From Streptomyces sp. CB02980 (GTDB lineage: Bacteria; Actinomycetota; Actinomycetes; Streptomycetales; Streptomycetaceae), in assembly GCF_014451325.2 (NCBI RefSeq), contig NZ_JACSCH020000005.1, positions 1 to 64,000 on the forward strand: a DNA stretch of 64,000 nt. Reading direction: 5' to 3'. The position numbers and the translations under genes were made by a program. Positions 1 to 7,933 of this stretch are shown piece by piece. The first letter of the stretch is position 1, and the number at the start of each line of letters is the position of its first letter. The notes beneath the pieces were generated by a model. It had not been told where the DNA came from. It was given only the letters and a program-made list of their open reading frames with translations, and searched no databases.

Positions 1-168
1 TCCTCCCTGCCGGGCGCGGGCACGGGCGTGCGGGGCGCGCGCCGGGTCGCGGGGAGTATGCCCGTTCGAGGCACCGGGATCACCCGGCGACCGGGGGATC
101 ACACGGACGCCGAGGGACGGCCACAGCCGCATACGGCGGCATCGGGGCGGCCGACGGGTCCCCCGACG
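1..168. other. Left-edge non-coding stretch
   Basis: I see no convincing gene here on either strand. The open frames lack codon bias or recognisable protein sequence. It lies downstream of the small membrane peptide gene and may hold its terminator or the end of a neighbouring transcription unit beyond the window. Confidence 0.4.
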
Positions 169-321
169 TCACATGAGGCCGGCGCGCGTGACGAACACGG
201 CGAGCAGGACGACCAGGGTCCACCCGAGGACGTGTTCGAGGAGCTTGGGGCCCCGGTCGTCCTTCGGGCCGCCCGTCCGGGCGCGGAGGAGGAGTCGGGT
301 GGCGGCGGAGGTGGAGGTCAT
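169..321 (-). CDS. Small single-pass membrane peptide (50 aa)
   Basis: Translating the minus strand from the ATG at 321 gives 50 residues. A polar, Arg/Lys-rich N-terminal half (about residues 1-30) is followed by one hydrophobic segment, about 31-48, containing LGWTLVVLLAVFVT. The stop follows the last Met directly (ATG TGA). Function is unknown. The charge pattern suggests a single membrane anchor with the N-terminus inside. It lies downstream of the C39 peptidase gene on the same strand, with a probable hairpin between them, so cotranscription is uncertain. The evidence is composition and a clean start-stop, not homology. Small membrane peptides of this type are common in Streptomyces and are often missed. 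Confidence 0.6.
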   Translation of the reverse strand: MTSTSAATRLLLRARTGGPKDDRGPKLLEHVLGWTLVVLLAVFVTRAGLM

Positions 322-347
322 GGCGACCACCTTGCGGTACGGGGGGC

Positions 348-386
348 GGCCCCGGGGTAGAGACGTCGGTCACGCCCCCCGGGGCC
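348..386 (-). terminator. Hairpin downstream of the C39 peptidase gene
   Basis: A 10-bp perfect inverted repeat (GGCCCCGGGG and its complement) with a 19-nt loop lies just past the peptidase stop at 398. There is no U-run, as is usual in Streptomyces. It may end the peptidase transcript before the small membrane peptide gene. Confidence 0.45.
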
Positions 387-397
387 AAGCCGTCGCG

Positions 398-1810
398 TCA
401 GACGACGCCGAGGGCCGCGAGTGCCTTGCGCTGCGCGGGCGAGGGCCGGTCGGGGAAGTAGAGGTAGCAGACCCCTCCTGTGCCGGAGACCACTTTCCCG
501 CTCGCGTTGTACCGCTTGGTGCGGAGCCAGATGTTCTCCCACTCGCGCCGCCGGTAGACCCGGCGGACGGCCTCGTTGCTGGGCGAGGCGGGGTCGTTCG
601 CGATGACGTCGCCGTCCGCGGTGAAGCCGATGACGGTCATGAGGTGGCCGGAGGTGCCATACCCGGCCCCGGTCAGTTCCTCCTTGAGGAAGGACTGGGA
701 CGTTATGGCCGGGATGCCGGCCCGGATCAGGCTCTCCAGTTCGGTGAGCGAGCGCAGCCGGGTGACCACGGCGTTCATGTCGGGGTACGTGGCCGCGTAG
801 GCGGCGTTGAAGGGCCAGTTGCCACAGCCCTCGTACTGGTGGTCGAAGGTGAAGCGGGCCGCGTGGCAGACCTGGGGGTCGGCGAAGGCCGGGTTCACCC
901 AGGCCAGCTCCTCGGCCGACGGCCGGCGCCCCCAGTACTCGACGATCATCTGGGAGGAGGTCGGGCTGCACCACGCCTCGCCGCCGTTGTCGTACTCGGG
1001 GTACTGCCCGACATGGGTGTTCTGCGAGTAGCGCGGCACGGCCAGCTCGCGGGCCGGGCCCGGCACGGAGGCCGGGACGGTGAAGCGGTCCGGGATGTCC
1101 GAGGCCATCGCACCGAGCCGCCAGACCGTGGGCGTGAGACCGCTGCCCGGGGTGCGGTAGAGCGTCAGACGCAGGCGGTACGAGGCCAGCCGCAGCCCGC
1201 TCGTCGCGTCGTCGACCGCGAAGGTGTCGGTCCAGACGGTGCTCCTGCCGTCGGTCTGGTCGTCGACCGAGGTCCGCCGGATGTCGCCGTCCCCGGAGGC
1301 CCAGCGGCCCAGGACGTACCAGGGGGTGGCGGTCGCGTCGGTGTACGTGCCGGACAGTTCGACCTGGAGCCAGGTGCCGGGCGGGGTGTGGGCGTTCCAG
1401 GAGGCGATGACCTCGGTGGCCGGCACGGTCGGGGTGTGCTCGGGCGAGGTCCAGCCGGCGTACTCCCACGTGGAGGTCCGCCCGGTGTGCGGGTCGGTGT
1501 AGTCGGTGCGCCCGGCCGGGGTGGCCAGGACCAGGCCCGGGCGGAGTCCGGCGACCGCCTTCGTCCCGGCCGCGCTGCCGCACCTCCAGTCCGTGTACGA
1601 GGACCAGAAGCGGTTGTCGACGAGGCCGGGCGCGGGCGCGTGGCCCCGGCCTGCGTCCTCGGCGGAGGCCGGGCCGGCACCCGGTGCTTCGGGCGGGCAG
1701 TCGGCGGCGCGGTCGGGAACGGCGGCCACGGCGGGAGCGGCCGTGGCGGCTGTTCCGGCGGCCGCGAGGGCCGCTGCGAGAACGGTTCTGCGCGGGGTGG
1801 AGCTGGTCAT
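398..1810 (-). CDS. Exported C39-family (papain-like) peptidase
   Basis: 470 aa starting at the ATG at 1810, preceded by a G-rich ribosome site. The frame stays open upstream, but that part has no protein character. The N-terminus begins TPRRTVLAAAL with a long Ala-rich hydrophobic stretch, which looks like a Tat signal, so the enzyme is probably exported. A central region rich in aromatic and beta-type sequence is followed by a C39_2-like peptidase domain. The likely nucleophile is C281 in EAWCSPTSSQM, the likely catalytic His is H389 in GHLMTVIGF, and an Asn/Asp follows in IANDPAS. C39-like secreted proteins are common in Streptomyces. The substrate is unknown, and there is no ABC exporter next to it, so it is not a bacteriocin-leader peptidase of the classic type. 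Confidence 0.82.
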   Translation of the reverse strand: MTSSTPRRTVLAAALAAAGTAATAAPAVAAVPDRAADCPPEAPGAGPASAEDAGRGHAPAPGLVDNRFWSSYTDWRCGSAAGTKAVAGLRPGLVLATPAGRTDYTDPHTGRTSTWEYAGWTSPEHTPTVPATEVIASWNAHTPPGTWLQVELSGTYTDATATPWYVLGRWASGDGDIRRTSVDDQTDGRSTVWTDTFAVDDATSGLRLASYRLRLTLYRTPGSGLTPTVWRLGAMASDIPDRFTVPASVPGPARELAVPRYSQNTHVGQYPEYDNGGEAWCSPTSSQMIVEYWGRRPSAEELAWVNPAFADPQVCHAARFTFDHQYEGCGNWPFNAAYAATYPDMNAVVTRLRSLTELESLIRAGIPAITSQSFLKEELTGAGYGTSGHLMTVIGFTADGDVIANDPASPSNEAVRRVYRRREWENIWLRTKRYNASGKVVSGTGGVCYLYFPDRPSPAQRKALAALGVV

Positions 1811-2203
1811 GGACGGTGACCCCCAGTCGAGAACGGTGGGTGGACGAACCTGTGGATGAGAAGGACGAACGAGCGGGCTCGTGGTCCGGCCGGGCGAGCC
1901 GGACGAGCGAGCCGGGCGAGCGGCGGGCGAGCGAGTAGGCGAGTGGCAGACCGGTCCGAAGGCAGGCGGGCGGCCTGGCACGTCGGGGCGGACCTGTGAG
2001 CGGGCGAGCACGCGGGCGTCCGGACCTCCGGGCGCCGGGAGCCCGCGGAGCGCACGGACGGGCCGCGCGCGCCCCACTATCGCGGCTTACGCCACGCCTC
2101 CGCCAGCACTTCGCCCCGCGTCGCCGCACCAATATTGGTCTCAACCACTGACGGCGGTACCTCCCTGACCTGCAGCGGTCCCCCACTCCCCTACCCTGGG
2201 CCC
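1811..2203. other. Divergent intergenic region, peptidase / uridine kinase
   Basis: 393 bp without a supported gene. The part nearest the peptidase (about 1865-1950) is a low-complexity run built on repeats of GAGC and GGGCGAGC. The part nearest the kinase carries a short AT-rich patch around 2130-2140 and the -10-like box at 2192-2197. Promoters for both flanking genes must lie here; I could not place the peptidase promoter. Confidence 0.5.
2192..2197 (+). promoter_or_regulatory. Probable -10 box for a leaderless transcript
   Basis: TACCCT (TANNNT) sits exactly six bases before the ATG at 2204, and there is no Shine-Dalgarno sequence. That spacing puts the transcription start at or next to the A of the start codon, as in many Streptomyces leaderless genes. 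Confidence 0.5.
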
Positions 2204-2833
2204 ATGAACGACCTCGATCACGCGGCCCACGCGCTGCTCCGGCTGCCGCCCTCCTGCGGACCGGTCCGGCTGATCGCGGTCGACGGCCACGCGGGCTCCG
2301 GCAAGTCCACGCTCGCCGCCCGCCTCTCCACCGCCCTGGGCGACGCCCCCGTCCTCCACCTCGACGACCTCGCCACGCACGAGGAGCTCTTCGAGTGGAC
2401 CGGGCGGCTGCGCGAACAGGTCCTCGATCCCCTCGCACGCGGCGAGAGCGCGTCGTACCGCCCGTACGACTGGAACCTCCGTCGCTTCGGCGAGGCGCGC
2501 GAGCTCCCGCCGGCCCCGGTCGTCCTCGTCGAGGGGGTCGGCGCGGGCCGGGCGGCGGTGCGGCCGCTCCTCGCGTGGCTGCTGTGGATGGAGCGCGGTT
2601 CCGAGGAGTCGTGGGCACGGGGCCGTCATCGGGACGGCCCGGACCAGGCCGCTTTCTGGGACGGATGGACCGTGGCGGAGACTCGCCATTTCGCCGGGGA
2701 CCCCTCTCGGCCCTTCGCCGACACCTTGGTACGCGAGTGCCACGAGGGCTACGACTGGCTCCCCGGGCCGGGTGTGACAGCGGGCGCGGACCAGATCATC
2801 ACGTACCGTGACGGCTTCATGTCCGTGAACTGA
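2204..2833 (+). CDS. Uridine kinase-like P-loop protein
   Basis: 209 aa. The Walker A motif is GHAGSGKST near residue 32 (VDGHAGSGKSTLA), and the LHLDDLATH segment looks like the Walker B/lid-side acidic motif of nucleoside kinases. Size and layout match the short uridine kinase-like proteins annotated in Streptomyces. Those would phosphorylate uridine or a related small molecule with ATP in the cytoplasm, but substrate specificity cannot be read from the sequence. I start at 2204, not at the in-frame ATG-like codons upstream (from 2135), because the upstream residues are unlike protein and a -10 box lies 6 bp before this ATG. It is transcribed divergently from the exported peptidase and has no operon partner. 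Confidence 0.75.
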   Translation: MNDLDHAAHALLRLPPSCGPVRLIAVDGHAGSGKSTLAARLSTALGDAPVLHLDDLATHEELFEWTGRLREQVLDPLARGESASYRPYDWNLRRFGEARELPPAPVVLVEGVGAGRAAVRPLLAWLLWMERGSEESWARGRHRDGPDQAAFWDGWTVAETRHFAGDPSRPFADTLVRECHEGYDWLPGPGVTAGADQIITYRDGFMSVN

Positions 2834-2872
2834 GGGGCCGAAAGTCCGCTTCCGCAAGTGCCTCAACTCCGC

Positions 2873-2902
2873 TTGACCCAAGGGGCGTACAGGTCTTACG
2901 TT
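2873..2902 (+). promoter_or_regulatory. Sigma-70 (HrdB)-type promoter
   Basis: -35 TTGACC (2873-2878), an 18-bp spacer and -10 TACGTT (2897-2902). The expected start is near 2909. It directs transcription straight into the hairpin at 2937-2974, so its main product may be a short RNA. Confidence 0.6.
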
Positions 2903-2908
2903 CTGAAT

Positions 2909-2978
2909 GTGCGGCTTTTCGGAGCTGCCGCGGACGCGAAGCCCCCGGTTGTTCCCCCGTGATCGGGGGCTTCGTTCT
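2909..2978 (+). ncRNA. Candidate small RNA (about 70 nt)
   Basis: The predicted start from the promoter at 2873-2902 and the hairpin at 2937-2974 bracket roughly 70 nt with a small GC-rich stem near its 5' end (GCGGC/GCCGC around 2911-2931). The short in-frame peptide from the ATG at 2907 looks like a by-product of the hairpin sequence. It could instead be an attenuated leader of the AAA+ gene. I cannot assign it to a known RNA family. Confidence 0.35.
2937..2974 (+). terminator. Strong stem-loop, 11-bp stem
   Basis: CGAAGCCCCCG pairs perfectly with its complement across a 16-nt loop, followed by TTCT. It either terminates the small RNA or attenuates transcription into the AAA+ gene at 3143. 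Confidence 0.65.
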
Positions 2979-3083
2979 GCCCCTGACGGCCCTCCGAAGG
3001 GCCCTTCGCGGGCCCTGATGCTCACCCAGGGTCACCGCTTCCGGATCATGCGCTTCTCCTTAAGTACGCACCCCCTGCGCAGG

Positions 3084-3089
3084 TACGAT
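3084..3089 (+). promoter_or_regulatory. Possible -10 box for the AAA+ gene
   Basis: TACGAT fits TANNNT and would place a start near 3096, giving a leader of about 45 nt before the ATG at 3143. A weak -35 (TTAAGT) lies 18 bp upstream. Confidence 0.35.
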
Positions 3090-3142
3090 GCCCCCAGGTG
3101 CGGTCAAATCCCGTCCATGCGAAGACGGTTGTGGGGGACCCG

Positions 3143-5068
3143 ATGGACATCGGCACGCAGGGCGCGCAGGCCCCGGCCGAGCTCGCCTGGCTGCGCGGAA
3201 TCGACGCCTACACGATGGGCGCGTATCCGCAGGCGGAGGACGAGTTCCGGACGGCGGTAAGGATCGACCCCGGGATGGCGGACGCCTGGCTCGGGCTGCA
3301 CGCGCTCCGGGTCGACACCACGACCGCGCTGCTGCGCATGTACCGCAACCGCGACCGCTTCGGCGAGCAGCGGACCCGGTACCGGCGCACCCTCAACTCC
3401 TGGTACTGGCTGGGCTGGTGGGTGCAGCCGGTCCTGGAGAGCCCGCGCGACCTGCTGCTCGCGCACGCCTCGCACTGGCTCGACGGGCGCCACGTACCGG
3501 AGCTGGACCGGGCCCTCGCGGGACTCCCCCCGGTCGACACGGACCCGCAGGTGCGCTTTCTGCACGCCTGCCGGGCCTATCTCGTCAAGGACTGGGACCA
3601 GCTCGTCCGGCACACCGAGACCCTCGTCGACGACCCGCTGCTCGGCATCGAGGCCGGGCTCTTCGGCGGCATGGCCCGGGTGCGCCTGGAGATGTACGGG
3701 CAGGCCGAGCCGCTGCTGTCGGCCTCGCTGATGCGCTGCCGCAGCGAGCAGCCCCAGCGCAAGGAGCTGCGGTACTGGCTGGCCCGCGCCCACGAGGGGA
3801 CCGGGCGCAGCGCCGCCGCACTGCCCCTCTACCGGGCCGTGCACCGGATCGACCCCACCTTCATGGACACGGCCGCCCGGCTCGCGGCGATCGCCGAGTA
3901 CGACGGCTTCGAGGGGTACGACGGCGTCGACGACCCGGCCGGGCTCGCGACGGTCGCCCTGGGCACCGCCGGCGGCGGTCTCGGCCAGGACGCCCTGGAC
4001 ACCGCGCCGGGCGCCGAGCCCGACCCGGCGGCCGGCCCGCTGGGCGACGGAGTGCGGCTCGCGCCCGATCCCGTACCTCCGGTGGCACCGGTGACACCGC
4101 CGGAGACCGTACGCCAGAAGGCCCCGCTGCCGTCCCAGCCGGTGCCGCCGCGCTTCCCCGCGGGTCCCACCGATCCGGTGCTGCTCGCGGAGGCGCTCGC
4201 CGAACTGGAGGGCATGGTCGGCCTGGAACCGGTGAAGCGGCAGGTCAAGGCGTTGTCGGCGCAGCTGGAGATGGCGCGGCTCCGCGCCGGTCAGGGCCTT
4301 CCGGTGCAGCCGCCCAAACGTCACTTCGTCTTCTCCGGCCCCTCGGGCACCGGGAAGACCACCGTCGCACGCATCCTCGGCCGGGTCTTCTACGCCCTCG
4401 GGCTGCTCGGCGGCGACCATCTCGTGGAGGCCCAACGGGCCGATCTGGTGGGCGAGTTCCTCGGGCAGACGGCGGTCAAGGCCAACGAGCTGATCGACTC
4501 GGCCGTCGGCGGGGTGCTCTTCGTGGACGAGGCGTACGCGCTCTCCAACACCGGTTACAGCAAGGGCGACGCCTACGGGGACGAGGCCCTCCAGGTGCTC
4601 CTCAAGCGGGCCGAGGACAACCGCGACCATCTCGTGGTCATCCTGGCCGGCTACCCGGAGGGCATGGACCGGCTGCTCAACACCAACCCCGGTCTCTCCT
4701 CCCGGTTCACCACCCGGGTGGACTTCCCCTCGTACCGGCCGCTGGAACTCACCGCCATAGGCGAGGTCCTCGCGGCGGCCAACGGCGACGGCTGGGACGA
4801 CGAGGCCCGCGAGGAGCTGCGCTCGGTCAGCGGACACGTCGTCGAGCAGGGCTGGATCGACGAGCTGGGCAACGGCCGTTTCCTGCGCACCCTGTACGAG
4901 AAGTCCTGCGCCTACCGCGACCTGCGGCTCTCCGGCTACGCCAGCACCCCGACCCGGGAGGATCTGGCGACCCTCCGGCTCGCCGACCTGATGCAGGCGT
5001 ACGGCGAGGTCCTGTCGGGCCGCGGCCCGATCGACCGCGGCCCCCAGCAGGAGCCGCCGGGCTACTAG
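3143..5068 (+). CDS. EccA/CbxX-type AAA+ ATPase with TPR-like N-terminus
   Basis: 641 aa. I chose the ATG at 3143 because GGGGGA lies about 6 bp upstream. The N-terminal 240 residues are helical and TPR-like, followed by an acidic, Ala/Gly/Pro-rich linker and a CbxX/CfqX-type AAA+ module. That module shows Walker A GPSGTGKT (399-406), Walker B GGVLFVDEAYAL, and a likely Arg-finger segment, LSSRF. TPR plus CbxX AAA is the architecture of EccA, the cytosolic ATPase of type VII (ESX) secretion, and of SpoVK-like proteins. No EccB/C/D, WXG100 or mycosin gene is in the window, so any type VII role is inference from architecture. It could be a free-standing remodelling ATPase. A terminator separates it from the convergent CNNM genes. 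Confidence 0.85.
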   Translation: MDIGTQGAQAPAELAWLRGIDAYTMGAYPQAEDEFRTAVRIDPGMADAWLGLHALRVDTTTALLRMYRNRDRFGEQRTRYRRTLNSWYWLGWWVQPVLESPRDLLLAHASHWLDGRHVPELDRALAGLPPVDTDPQVRFLHACRAYLVKDWDQLVRHTETLVDDPLLGIEAGLFGGMARVRLEMYGQAEPLLSASLMRCRSEQPQRKELRYWLARAHEGTGRSAAALPLYRAVHRIDPTFMDTAARLAAIAEYDGFEGYDGVDDPAGLATVALGTAGGGLGQDALDTAPGAEPDPAAGPLGDGVRLAPDPVPPVAPVTPPETVRQKAPLPSQPVPPRFPAGPTDPVLLAEALAELEGMVGLEPVKRQVKALSAQLEMARLRAGQGLPVQPPKRHFVFSGPSGTGKTTVARILGRVFYALGLLGGDHLVEAQRADLVGEFLGQTAVKANELIDSAVGGVLFVDEAYALSNTGYSKGDAYGDEALQVLLKRAEDNRDHLVVILAGYPEGMDRLLNTNPGLSSRFTTRVDFPSYRPLELTAIGEVLAAANGDGWDDEAREELRSVSGHVVEQGWIDELGNGRFLRTLYEKSCAYRDLRLSGYASTPTREDLATLRLADLMQAYGEVLSGRGPIDRGPQQEPPGY

Positions 5069-5121
5069 GGGGTGTCTTGCCCCGGGCCCCCGCTGCCGGA
5101 GCGAGGGGACACGACGACCGA

Positions 5122-5149
5122 CGGGGCGGGCCCCGAAGGGCCCGCCCCG
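5122..5149. terminator. Bidirectional terminator, 12-bp stem
   Basis: CGGGGCGGGCCC pairs perfectly with its complement around a CGAA loop, between the convergent AAA+ and CNNM genes. It can serve both strands. Confidence 0.75.
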
Positions 5150-5164
5150 CTGTGCGCACGACTC

Positions 5165-6214
5165 CTACGCGGTGGGCACCCGGTCCGACGCGAGCCGGTG
5201 GGCGGGGTCGCGGACCTCCCCCACCAGCATCTCCAGGACGTCCTCCAGGGCGACCAGGCCGAGCACCCGGCCCGAGCCGTCCGCGACCTGCGCCAGATGG
5301 GTCGCGGCGCGGCGCATCACGGTGAGGGCGTCGTCGAGGGGCAGTTCGGTGCGGAGCGTGGCCATCGGCCGCCACAGCCGCTGGGGCACCGCCCGCTCCC
5401 GTTCGTCCAGGTCGAGGACGTCCTTCACGTGCACGAAGCCCATGAAGGCGGTGCCCGCCTCGGCACGGACCGGGAAGCGTGAGTACCCGGTGCGTACGGT
5501 CAGCTCCTCGATCTCCCGCGGGGTGACCGTCGGCGGAACCGTGACCAGGGAGGACGGTGCGATGAGGACGTCCGTCACCGGGCGGGTGCCCAGTTCGAGG
5601 GCGTCCTCCAGACGCTCCTGCTCGGCCGGGTCGAGCAGTCCGGCCTGGCCGGCGTCCTCGACGAGGCGGCCGAGCTGGACACTGGTGAAGACCGCCTCCA
5701 CCTCGTCCTTCGGTTCGACCTTGAACGCCCGCAGGACCAGCCGGGCGCAGGCGCCGAGCGCGGCCGTCACCGGCCGGCAGAGCCGGGCGAAGCCGACCAG
5801 GCCGGGGGCGAGCCAGAGCGCGGTCCGCTCGGGCGCGGCCATCGCCAGGTTCTTCGGGACCATCTCGCCGATGACGAGGTGGAGGAAGACGACCGCGGCG
5901 AGGGCGATGACATAGCCGAGCGGGTGGATGAGCCCCTCCGGGACGCCGACCGTGTGGAAGACGGGTTCGAGGAGACGGGCCACGGTCGGCTCGGCGACGG
6001 CGCCGAGCGTCAGCGAGCAGACGGTGATGCCGAACTGCGCGGCCGCCATCATCTGCGGCAGATTCTCCAGACCGTGCAGGACCTGCTTGGCACGGGCGCC
6101 GCCGAGCGGCTCGATCTGGCTGCGACGGACGGAGACGAGCGCGAACTCGGCCCCGACGAAGAATCCGTTGGCCAGGACGAGGAGGACGGCGAAGAGAAGC
6201 GGAAGGGCGCTCAT
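5165..6214 (-). CDS. CNNM/CBS membrane protein (hemolysin-C/CorC-like), short form
   Basis: 349 aa. Residues about 1-190 form a CNNM (DUF21) transmembrane domain; the first helix reads LLFAVLLVLANGFFVGAEFALVS, and the characteristic HLVIGEMVPKNLA segment is present. A pair of CBS domains follows (about 200-335). Unlike its upstream neighbour it lacks the C-terminal CorC/HlyC domain. Family members are linked to Mg/Co homeostasis or membrane stress. The older name hemolysin is historical and haemolysis is not implied. Its ATG overlaps the stop of the longer paralogue (ATGA at 6211-6214), so translation is coupled and the two probably act together, perhaps as a heterodimer. Confidence 0.88.
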   Translation of the reverse strand: MSALPLLFAVLLVLANGFFVGAEFALVSVRRSQIEPLGGARAKQVLHGLENLPQMMAAAQFGITVCSLTLGAVAEPTVARLLEPVFHTVGVPEGLIHPLGYVIALAAVVFLHLVIGEMVPKNLAMAAPERTALWLAPGLVGFARLCRPVTAALGACARLVLRAFKVEPKDEVEAVFTSVQLGRLVEDAGQAGLLDPAEQERLEDALELGTRPVTDVLIAPSSLVTVPPTVTPREIEELTVRTGYSRFPVRAEAGTAFMGFVHVKDVLDLDERERAVPQRLWRPMATLRTELPLDDALTVMRRAATHLAQVADGSGRVLGLVALEDVLEMLVGEVRDPAHRLASDRVPTA

Positions 6215-7707
6215 CGGACCGCCTCCGCCGCCACGGGAACGGGCGCGTCCAGGTGTCCGGGAACCGGATCGGACACCGGGCCGAACGCCGGATCGGACAC
6301 CGGGCCGAACGCCGGGCCGGACACCGAGCCGGACACCGGATCGTGCGCCAGGTCGGACACCCGATCGGACACCGGGCCGGACGCCGGATCCGACGCCGGG
6401 TCCGTCCGGACGATCCGTACGCGCTCGGCGCGGTAGCGGTCGACCTGGCGCACCGAGAGCCGCCAGCCGGGCAGTTCGGCCCGGTCGCCGGGGGCGGGGA
6501 TGCGCCCCAGGAGATCGGCGACAAGCCCGGCGACGGTCTCGTACGGCCCGTCGGGCACGTCGAGGCCTATCCGGCGCAGGATGTGGACCCGGCAGGAACC
6601 GTCGGCCTCCCAGGCGGGCCGGCCGTCCTCGGCGGGAGCGACGGCCAGCTCGGGCCGCCCGTCGGCCACCGTGTCGTGCTCGTCGCGGACCTCACCGACG
6701 AGTTCCTCGACGATGTCCTCCAGGGTGACGACACCGGCCGTGCCGCCGTACTCGTCGACGACCACCGCGATCGGCTGCTCCCTGCGCAGCCGCTCCAGAA
6801 GGGTCTGGGCGGGCAGCGTCTCGGGCACCAGGAGCGGAGGGACCGCGATCCGGCCGACGGGGGTGCGCAGCCGGGCGTGCGGCGAGACGGCGAGCGCGTC
6901 CTTGAGGTGGACCATGCCGACGATCTCGTCGATGCGGTCGCGGTAGACGGGGAAGCGCGAGAGGCCGGTGGCCCGGGTGAGGTTGAGGACGTCGGCCGCG
7001 GTGGCGTCCCACTGGAGGGCGCTCACCTTCACGCGCGGGGTCATGACCTGCTCGGCGGTGAGGCCACCGAGGGACAGGGTCCGTACGAAGAGGTCGGCGG
7101 TGTCCTGTTCGAGGGCACCGGCCAGGGCGGAGTGCCGGGCCAGGGAGACCAGTTCGCCGGGGGTGCGGACGGAGTCCAGCTCTTCGGTGGGCTCGACGCC
7201 CAGGAGCCGGACGAGCCGGTTCGCGACCCGGTTGAGCAGGGAGATCACCGGCCGGAAGAGGGCGGAGAAGTACCGCTGCGGGGTGACGACGAAACGGGCC
7301 ACCTGGAGCGGCCGGGAGACCGCCCAGTTCTTCGGCACGAGCTCGCCGACCACCATCTGGACGGCGGAGGCGAGCAGCATCCCGATCACCACCGCGATCC
7401 CGGAGACGGCCCCGGCGGGCAGTCCCGTCGCGGTGAGCGGTCCGTGCAGCAGCCCGGCGAGCGCGGGCTCGGCGAGCATGCCGACGACGAGGGAGGTGAT
7501 GGTGATGCCCAGCTGGGTGCCGGAGAGCTGGAAGGACAGCTCGCGCAGGGCCGTGACGACGGTGCGGGCGCGTCGGTCGCCGGCGGCCGCGGCCCGCTCG
7601 GCCTCGGCGCGCTCGACGGTCACGAGACCGAACTCGGCGGCCACGAAGAAGCCGTTGGCGAGGATCAGGACGAAGGCCGCGAAGAGCAGCAGAAGGGAGA
7701 TGATCAT
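6211..7707 (-). CDS. CNNM/CBS/CorC-HlyC membrane protein, long form
   Basis: 498 aa, with a good AGGAGG ribosome site before the ATG at 7707. The CNNM transmembrane domain (about 1-200, with MVVGELVPKNWA) is followed by two CBS domains (about 215-335) and a CorC/HlyC transport-associated domain (about 350-435, with VVVDEYGGTAGVVTLEDI just before it). The last 60 or so residues are a low-complexity tail of alternating DP, GP and VS units, encoded by an imperfect repeat. It is first gene of a two-gene operon with a shorter paralogue. The likely role is divalent-cation handling or a CBS-regulated membrane function. Adenosine-ligand binding by the CBS pair is known for the family but cannot be shown here. 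Confidence 0.88.
   Translation of the reverse strand: MIISLLLLFAAFVLILANGFFVAAEFGLVTVERAEAERAAAAGDRRARTVVTALRELSFQLSGTQLGITITSLVVGMLAEPALAGLLHGPLTATGLPAGAVSGIAVVIGMLLASAVQMVVGELVPKNWAVSRPLQVARFVVTPQRYFSALFRPVISLLNRVANRLVRLLGVEPTEELDSVRTPGELVSLARHSALAGALEQDTADLFVRTLSLGGLTAEQVMTPRVKVSALQWDATAADVLNLTRATGLSRFPVYRDRIDEIVGMVHLKDALAVSPHARLRTPVGRIAVPPLLVPETLPAQTLLERLRREQPIAVVVDEYGGTAGVVTLEDIVEELVGEVRDEHDTVADGRPELAVAPAEDGRPAWEADGSCRVHILRRIGLDVPDGPYETVAGLVADLLGRIPAPGDRAELPGWRLSVRQVDRYRAERVRIVRTDPASDPASGPVSDRVSDLAHDPVSGSVSGPAFGPVSDPAFGPVSDPVPGHLDAPVPVAAEAVR
6263..6400. repeat. Low-complexity repeat encoding the CNNM tail
   Basis: An imperfect tandem array based on GGACACCGGGCC/GAACGCC units. One 24-bp stretch is repeated exactly back to back near 6266-6313. 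It stays in frame and encodes the variable tail of the upstream CNNM protein, so slippage would change tail length without a frameshift. Confidence 0.6.
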
Positions 7708-7830
7708 GCCGCCGCCTCCTGGGAAGGGGCGGCGCAGGTACTACCGGACGATCCGTCCATTGCTGGAGGGAGTCACTCCTCGGGTCGAAGGGTGGCCTCG
7801 CGGGCCGCGAGACCGCGGCCCTGCACACGC

Positions 7831-7862
7831 GAGGCGGTGGTGCCGCTCGGCACCACCGCCTC
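7831..7862 (-). terminator. Perfect 15-bp stem-loop
   Basis: GAGGCGGTGGTGCCG pairs with its complement with almost no loop. It lies between the PH-domain gene and the CNNM operon, both on the minus strand. It most likely ends the his/PH transcript before the CNNM promoter. Confidence 0.65.
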
Positions 7863-7933
7863 CAGAGTAGTCACGCGAAGGCCCCGAGGGGCAGGGGGTC
7901 GGCCCCGGATGGGGGACATCACGCCCCCGGCCG

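Larger units (their letters stand above)
2834..3142 (+). other. Intergenic region with a promoter and strong hairpin
   Basis: 309 bp between the kinase gene and the AAA+ gene. It holds a good sigma-70-type promoter (2873-2902), a long hairpin (2937-2974) only about 30 bases beyond the expected start site, and a second -10-like box (TACGAT, 3084-3089) nearer the AAA+ gene. No convincing protein is encoded. Confidence 0.6.

Noticed and set aside
173..1819. 548-aa plus-strand frame opposite the C39 peptidase
   Set aside because: Antisense shadow, Gly/Arg/Val-rich, no domain. The peptidase with a signal and catalytic residues is on the minus strand.
2909..2978. 6C RNA motif
   Set aside because: The stem has C5 runs, but I do not see two hairpins with loops of six or more C, so I keep it as an unclassified RNA candidate.
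3088..5325. 745-aa plus-strand frame overlapping the AAA+ gene in another frame
   Set aside because: Arg/Pro/Gly-only composition; the 641-aa AAA+ frame carries Walker motifs and normal codon bias.
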